This document shows positions 61,321 to 64,000 of a stretch of DNA of 64,000 nt, one piece after another. The stretch is from positions 21,981 through 85,980 of the forward strand of contig JBGVNF010000107.1 in NCBI GenBank assembly GCA_045125245.1, written 5' to 3'. How positions within the stretch are numbered: position 1 is the first letter of the stretch; every line of letters starts with the position of its first letter. The notes beneath the pieces are model-generated. The model was not told the DNA's origin, ran no database searches, and saw only the letters and a list, made by a program, of their open reading frames with translations. Source of the stretch: SVEL01 sp045125245. Its GTDB lineage: Bacteria; Bacillota; Clostridia; Lachnospirales; Lachnospiraceae. A program made the position numbers and the translations under genes.

Positions 61321-61938
61321 ATGAAAGATAAGTTTGAGAGAATTTTAAAGTTAATGCAGAATTATGTGGATTTGAGCGTAAGCACAAGAGCAGAAATTAA
61401 CAAGAATAATGCTGATATGAACATCAGCCAGAAGAGAAAGAATGAGCTTGCAGACGAGCTTAAAGGAAAGCTGTTAGCTTTTGGCGAAAAGTGTATGAAT
61501 GAATCTGATGAAGTTGTCGTGAAGATTGTAGAAGAAGCAAAGGAAAGAAATACTAATTGCGATTTGGCTTCATTAAGCGGTGTATTTGCTTATATTTCAG
61601 CTTCTGGAAGTGCAAGTGATAGCGAAGTAGTTATGAACGCATTAAAGCCACATATAGGCATTATTCCAGAGTTAAAGGCTATTTATACAGCTTGTGAAAA
61701 CAACGGTGTAAATGAGGGGATTAAGGCTACTATTAGAGGTTATTTATATAATCTTGCAGATGTGGAAAGCACAATGAAAGAAGCCTGTACAATGACATTT
61801 TGCGGTACAGCTTCAGCGACTTCTTGTAGTAAGAAGATAACACAGCAGGCGAAGTTGTTAGGAATTGATATTGTATCAACTGTTCGTGATGAGTTTTCAG
61901 ATGAGCAGATGTTGAGGAAAGTTGCAGGGTTAGTATAA
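61321..61938 (+). CDS. helical protein of the element, unknown
   Basis: A 205-residue, mainly helical protein. The first half is highly charged (KKMADELKGKLLAF-like patterns and VVVKIVEEAKERN); the second half includes Cys-rich CTMTFCGTASATSC. No membrane segment or known motif is visible. ATGAGG before the ATG serves as ribosome site. It is the largest unknown of the element and sits where satellites often carry accessory or helper-interfering genes. A terminator follows at 62011-62040. Confidence 0.6.
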   Translation: MKDKFERILKLMQNYVDLSVSTRAEINKNNADMNISQKRKNELADELKGKLLAFGEKCMNESDEVVVKIVEEAKERNTNCDLASLSGVFAYISASGSASDSEVVMNALKPHIGIIPELKAIYTACENNGVNEGIKATIRGYLYNLADVESTMKEACTMTFCGTASATSCSKKITQQAKLLGIDIVSTVRDEFSDEQMLRKVAGLV

Positions 61939-62010
61939 TGCAAAAAGTCAGACGCAAAGACAAGAACAGGGCGGAATACCACGCAGGTATAAGCGGAGAT
62001 TTTGGAGAGT

Positions 62011-62040
62011 AAAGGCAGGCGTGAAGCTTGCCTTTTTTTC
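62011..62040 (+). terminator. terminator after the element's unknown gene
   Basis: AAAGGCAGGC (62011-62020) pairs with GCTTGCCTTT (62026-62035, one mismatch) around GTGAA, followed by TTTTT. It separates the accessory genes from the integrase gene. Confidence 0.88.
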
Positions 62041-62042
62041 TT

Positions 62043-62068
62043 AAAAGTAACAGTAAAAAGTAACAGTA
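62043..62068 (-). repeat. paired arm-type repeat left of the integrase gene (inverted)
   Basis: Two back-to-back units that read TACTGTTACTTTT on the minus strand. The same pair is found in plus orientation at 63476-63501, so the integrase gene lies between inverted copies. Confidence 0.8.
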
Positions 62069-62199
62069 ATATAAACGCAAGGCGGAAAAGCCTTGAAAAT
62101 AAAGGATTCTATAACAAAAAGTTTTCATTGTAAAAAATAGTATTGCTATCTGGAAAGAGTAGATTTATAATCATAGTACGGTGTAACCGTAAAGCGATT

Positions 62200-62219
62200 C
62201 TTTCTTGATAACAAGAAAG
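62200..62219 (+). promoter_or_regulatory. hairpin over the integrase ribosome-site region
   Basis: CTTTCTTG (62200-62207) pairs perfectly with CAAGAAAG (62212-62219) around ATAA. The AAGAAAGGA stretch that most resembles a ribosome site for the integrase lies in the right arm, so the hairpin could limit translation. A second small stem TACGGT/ACCGTA lies at 62177-62191. Confidence 0.55.
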
Positions 62220-62233
62220 GACGGTTTGATTTT

Positions 62234-63466
62234 ATGGCAGAAAAAAGAAAAGACAACAAAGGGCGTAACCTTAGAACAGGAGAGTATCAGAGGAGAACAG
62301 ACGGAATATATCAGTTTAAGTACACTGATAGCACAGGAAAGAAGCGTGTTATTTACAGTAAGGATTTAGCGGAGTTGAGAGTTAAAGAAGAAGCTGTTAA
62401 GCAGGACTTAAAGGACGGTATTAAAACAAGAGCTGAAGTTACAATAACTGTAAATGATATGTTTCAGAAGTATATCGCAACAAAGACAGAGCTAAAGGCT
62501 AGCACATTAACAAATTACAAGTATATGTATAAGAATTATGTGCAGGAATCTTTTGGATTAAAGAAATTAGCTGATGTTAAGTATTCAGATGTTAAGAGCT
62601 ACTACAATTCGTTGATTAAAGAGAAAAACTTTAAGCCGAACAGTATGGAGATTATTAACACAATATTGCACCCTGTATTTACTTTAGCGGTGCGAGATGG
62701 ATATATCAGAACTAATCCAACAGACGGAGTTATGAGAGAGATAAAACAATCTCATAATTGGGAAAAGCCTAAACGCCACGCATTAACCATTGAACAGCAA
62801 TCAGCTTTTGTTGAGTATGTAGCAAAGAGCGAGATTTACAATCATTGGTTGCCACTGTTTACCGCATTTTTGGGTACAGGGTGTAGAGTTGGAGAGTTGA
62901 TTGGGTTAAGATGGCAGGATTGCGATTTTGAAAATGATGTTATTAGTATCAATCATAATCTGATATACAGGCAGACCGACAGCGGAAAGTGTGAAATGAG
63001 TATTACAACGCCAAAGACTTCCGCAGGAATCAGAACAATTCCAATGCTTCCAGAGGTAAGAAAAGCTTTTATTACAGAGCGTAAAAAACAGATGGCACAG
63101 GGCGGAAATAATACCGTTGTAGATGGTTATTCTGGATTTATATTTCTTAATCGTGAAAGTTATGTGCATAACCCTATGACGATTAACAGAGCTATTGTAA
63201 GAATCTATAAAGCGTATAATCTGGAAGAAACAGAATTAGCGAAGAAAGAGAAGCGTGAGCCTGTACTGATACCGCATTTTTCAGTACATAATCTTAGACA
63301 TACATTCTGTACACGATTTTGTGAGAATGAAACGAATATAAAAGTTATTCAAGAGATTATGGGGCATAGTGATATTAGTACTACAATGAACATTTACGCC
63401 GAAGCAACAGAGAGTAAGAAGCAGGAAAGCTTCAAGAATTTAGCAGGAAAAATAAAGATTAGTTAG
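62234..63466 (+). CDS. int: tyrosine recombinase/integrase (Tn916 type)
   Basis: A 410-residue site-specific recombinase. The N-terminal arm-binding domain (DGIYQFKYTDSTGKKRVIYS) is of the Tn916/AP2-like type. A core-binding SAM-like domain (VNDMFQKYIATKTELKASTL) follows. The catalytic domain shows the Arg of GTGCRVGELIGLRW, HNLRHTFCTRF and GHSDISTTMNIYAE with the nucleophilic Tyr. It should integrate the element into lysS at TCCCAACAATGAAG and, with an Xis-like partner, excise it. It lies next to the right end, with arm-type repeats on both sides. A hairpin covers its ribosome-site region. Confidence 0.95.
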   Translation: MAEKRKDNKGRNLRTGEYQRRTDGIYQFKYTDSTGKKRVIYSKDLAELRVKEEAVKQDLKDGIKTRAEVTITVNDMFQKYIATKTELKASTLTNYKYMYKNYVQESFGLKKLADVKYSDVKSYYNSLIKEKNFKPNSMEIINTILHPVFTLAVRDGYIRTNPTDGVMREIKQSHNWEKPKRHALTIEQQSAFVEYVAKSEIYNHWLPLFTAFLGTGCRVGELIGLRWQDCDFENDVISINHNLIYRQTDSGKCEMSITTPKTSAGIRTIPMLPEVRKAFITERKKQMAQGGNNTVVDGYSGFIFLNRESYVHNPMTINRAIVRIYKAYNLEETELAKKEKREPVLIPHFSVHNLRHTFCTRFCENETNIKVIQEIMGHSDISTTMNIYAEATESKKQESFKNLAGKIKIS

Positions 63467-63475
63467 TATTACTTC

Positions 63476-63502
63476 TACTGTTACTTTTTACTGTTACTTT
63501 TG
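63476..63502 (+). repeat. paired arm-type repeat at the right end of the element
   Basis: TACTGTTACTTTT at 63476-63488 and TACTGTTACTTTTG at 63489-63502, head to tail, starting 10 bases after the integrase stop. The second copy is identical to the left-end unit at 57733-57746. Confidence 0.8.
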
Positions 63503-63627
63503 AAATATTAGTGATAAGTTACGGTAAAGAAAGACAAAGAAGAAAAACCTTGCAAAGCCTTTATTTATCAGTGTTTTTAGAGATTGATAAAGAAAGATAA
63601 AGCATAGTAAAATTGGCAAGGAACTAA

Positions 63628-63641
63628 TCCCAACAATGAAG
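63628..63641 (+). other. attR core repeat
   Basis: TCCCAACAATGAAG, identical to the attL core at 57629-57642. The ATG inside it is the apparent start of the separated tRNA-binding-domain gene, and in the original gene would be the Met codon of PTMK in lysS. Confidence 0.85.
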
Positions 63642-64000
63642 TCACTTGACGGTGGAAAGAAGGAAAATAAGGCTTCTAAGAATTCAGATGTTGAAAATGA
63701 CAACAAAAAGACAACAAAAAATGAAGTGATTGATTTTTCTAATGTAAAGATTGAGCCTTTATTCGAGGAGACAGTTGATTTCGAGACATTTAGTAAGTCA
63801 GACTTCAGAGCAGTTAAGGTTAAGGATTGTGTAGCAGTTCCAAAGAGCAAGAAGTTATTACAGTTCACACTTGACGATGGAACAGGTACAGATAGAACAA
63901 TCTTAAGTGGTATTCATGAGTTCTATGAGCCAGAAGAGTTAATCGGTAAGACACTTATCGCTATTACAAACTTACCACCAAGAGCTATGATGGGAATTGA
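63636..64000 (+). CDS. detached C-terminal tRNA-binding domain of lysyl-tRNA synthetase (runs off the window)
   Basis: The frame reads MKSLDGGKKEN, then a Lys/Asn-rich linker of about 25 residues, then an EMAP/CsaA-type tRNA-binding OB fold: ETFSKSDFRAVKVKDCVAVP, SKKLLQFTLDDGTG, ILSGIHEFYEPEELIGKT and ITNLPPRAMMGI. Joining position 57642 to 63642 restores one frame with lysS and gives a LysRS of at least 611 residues. Similar domains end MetRS and other synthetases and raise tRNA affinity. If translated from the ATG in the core repeat (AAGGAA lies 12 bases upstream), it would be a separate tRNA-binding protein; otherwise it is a silent gene remnant. The 3' end lies outside the window. Confidence 0.8.
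   Translation, partial: MKSLDGGKKENKASKNSDVENDNKKTTKNEVIDFSNVKIEPLFEETVDFETFSKSDFRAVKVKDCVAVPKSKKLLQFTLDDGTGTDRTILSGIHEFYEPEELIGKTLIAITNLPPRAMMGI

Larger units (their letters stand above)
57629..63641 (+). mobile_element. 6.0-kb integrative element in lysS, phage-satellite-like
   Basis: Bounded by 14-bp direct repeats 5999 bases apart. From left: terminator, arm-type repeats, small protein and repressor (minus strand), then on the plus strand a Cro-like protein, Xis-like protein, SF3 helicase, MerR-like helix-turn-helix protein, terminase-small-subunit-like protein, two unknown proteins and a Tn916-type integrase. No capsid, tail, lysis, relaxase or conjugation genes are present. Size, the divergent control region, the helicase and the terminase-like gene fit a phage-inducible island; a plain integrative element or decayed prophage is the alternative. 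No known satellite family was identified by search. Confidence 0.85.

Noticed and set aside
57629..63641. Complete prophage or conjugative element
   Set aside because: No capsid, portal, tail, lysis, relaxase or type IV secretion genes are present in the 6 kb.
63591..64000. Truncated metG or stand-alone CsaA as the source of the right-hand tRNA-binding domain
   Set aside because: The residues before the domain, PTMKSLD, are the end of a LysRS catalytic domain and match lysS across the 14-bp repeat in the same frame. A detached part of lysS explains this best, although the domain family itself also occurs in MetRS.

Overview
The window reads as a chromosomal segment of an AT-rich, low-GC Gram-positive bacterium of the class Clostridia, most likely a Lachnospiraceae member (Butyrivibrio/Lachnospira-like). 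This is inferred from gene content and protein style: HPr kinase, RapZ-WhiA-HPr order, FMN-riboswitch-controlled RibU, dnaE-pfkA, YtrA-type ABC operon, TIR/DUF6273-like protein, PD-(D/E)XK 'Rpn' protein. No rRNA, tRNA or CRISPR was found.

Layout. 1-12.4 kb: the 3' end of an F-type ATP synthase operon (end of atpD, then a short epsilon-like subunit) runs through overlapping genes into two membrane/secreted proteins and a 3576-residue surface protein. 12.5-14.6 kb (minus strand): a GGDEF protein and purC. 14.8-19.3 kb: chemoreceptor, sodium-dependent transporter, biotin ligase and BioY. 19.4-19.7 kb: a MITE-like inverted-repeat element. 19.7-22.6 kb: Mrp-type ATPase and a GntR/ABC transporter operon. 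22.7-29.1 kb: SSB-like protein (minus), then TIR-membrane protein, DHH phosphoesterase, metallophosphoesterase, SLC13-type permease and endonuclease III. 29.5-33.0 kb: Rpn-type nuclease, FMN riboswitch plus ribU (minus), and an LTA-synthase/MdoB-like enzyme. 33.1-39.4 kb: a Pho-box-like site, a PhoP/PhoR-like two-component pair, ftsH with a long disordered N-terminus, and uvrC. 39.4-44.6 kb: hprK, glcK, murB, rapZ, whiA and a Crh-like HPr. 44.7-51.9 kb: dnaE, pfkA, a SpoU methyltransferase and a SleB-type cell-wall hydrolase. 51.9-52.6 kb: a 668-bp imperfect palindrome without a gene. 52.7-57.6 kb: argF, two small unknown genes, dusB, greA and lysS.

From 57,629 to 63,641 lies a roughly 6.0-kb integrative element resembling a phage satellite: divergent repressor/Cro module, Xis-like proteins, SF3 helicase, terminase-small-subunit-like protein, Tn916-type integrase. 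It is bounded by 14-bp direct repeats (TCCCAACAATGAAG). The left copy is in lysS. The right copy is followed, in the same reading register, by the rest of what looks like the original lysS: a linker and an EMAP/CsaA-type tRNA-binding domain. The element therefore seems to have cut an extended lysyl-tRNA synthetase in two, supplying a new stop codon and terminator to the catalytic part. This is the main discovery of the window.

Other points worth following up are the 668-bp palindrome, the MITE-like element with a GTAA target duplication, a promoter-terminator pair ahead of greA that resembles E. coli GraL, the HPr paralogue with Glu at position 15, and the giant surface protein co-oriented with the ATP synthase genes. 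All function calls rest on motif recognition by eye; no database search was run.
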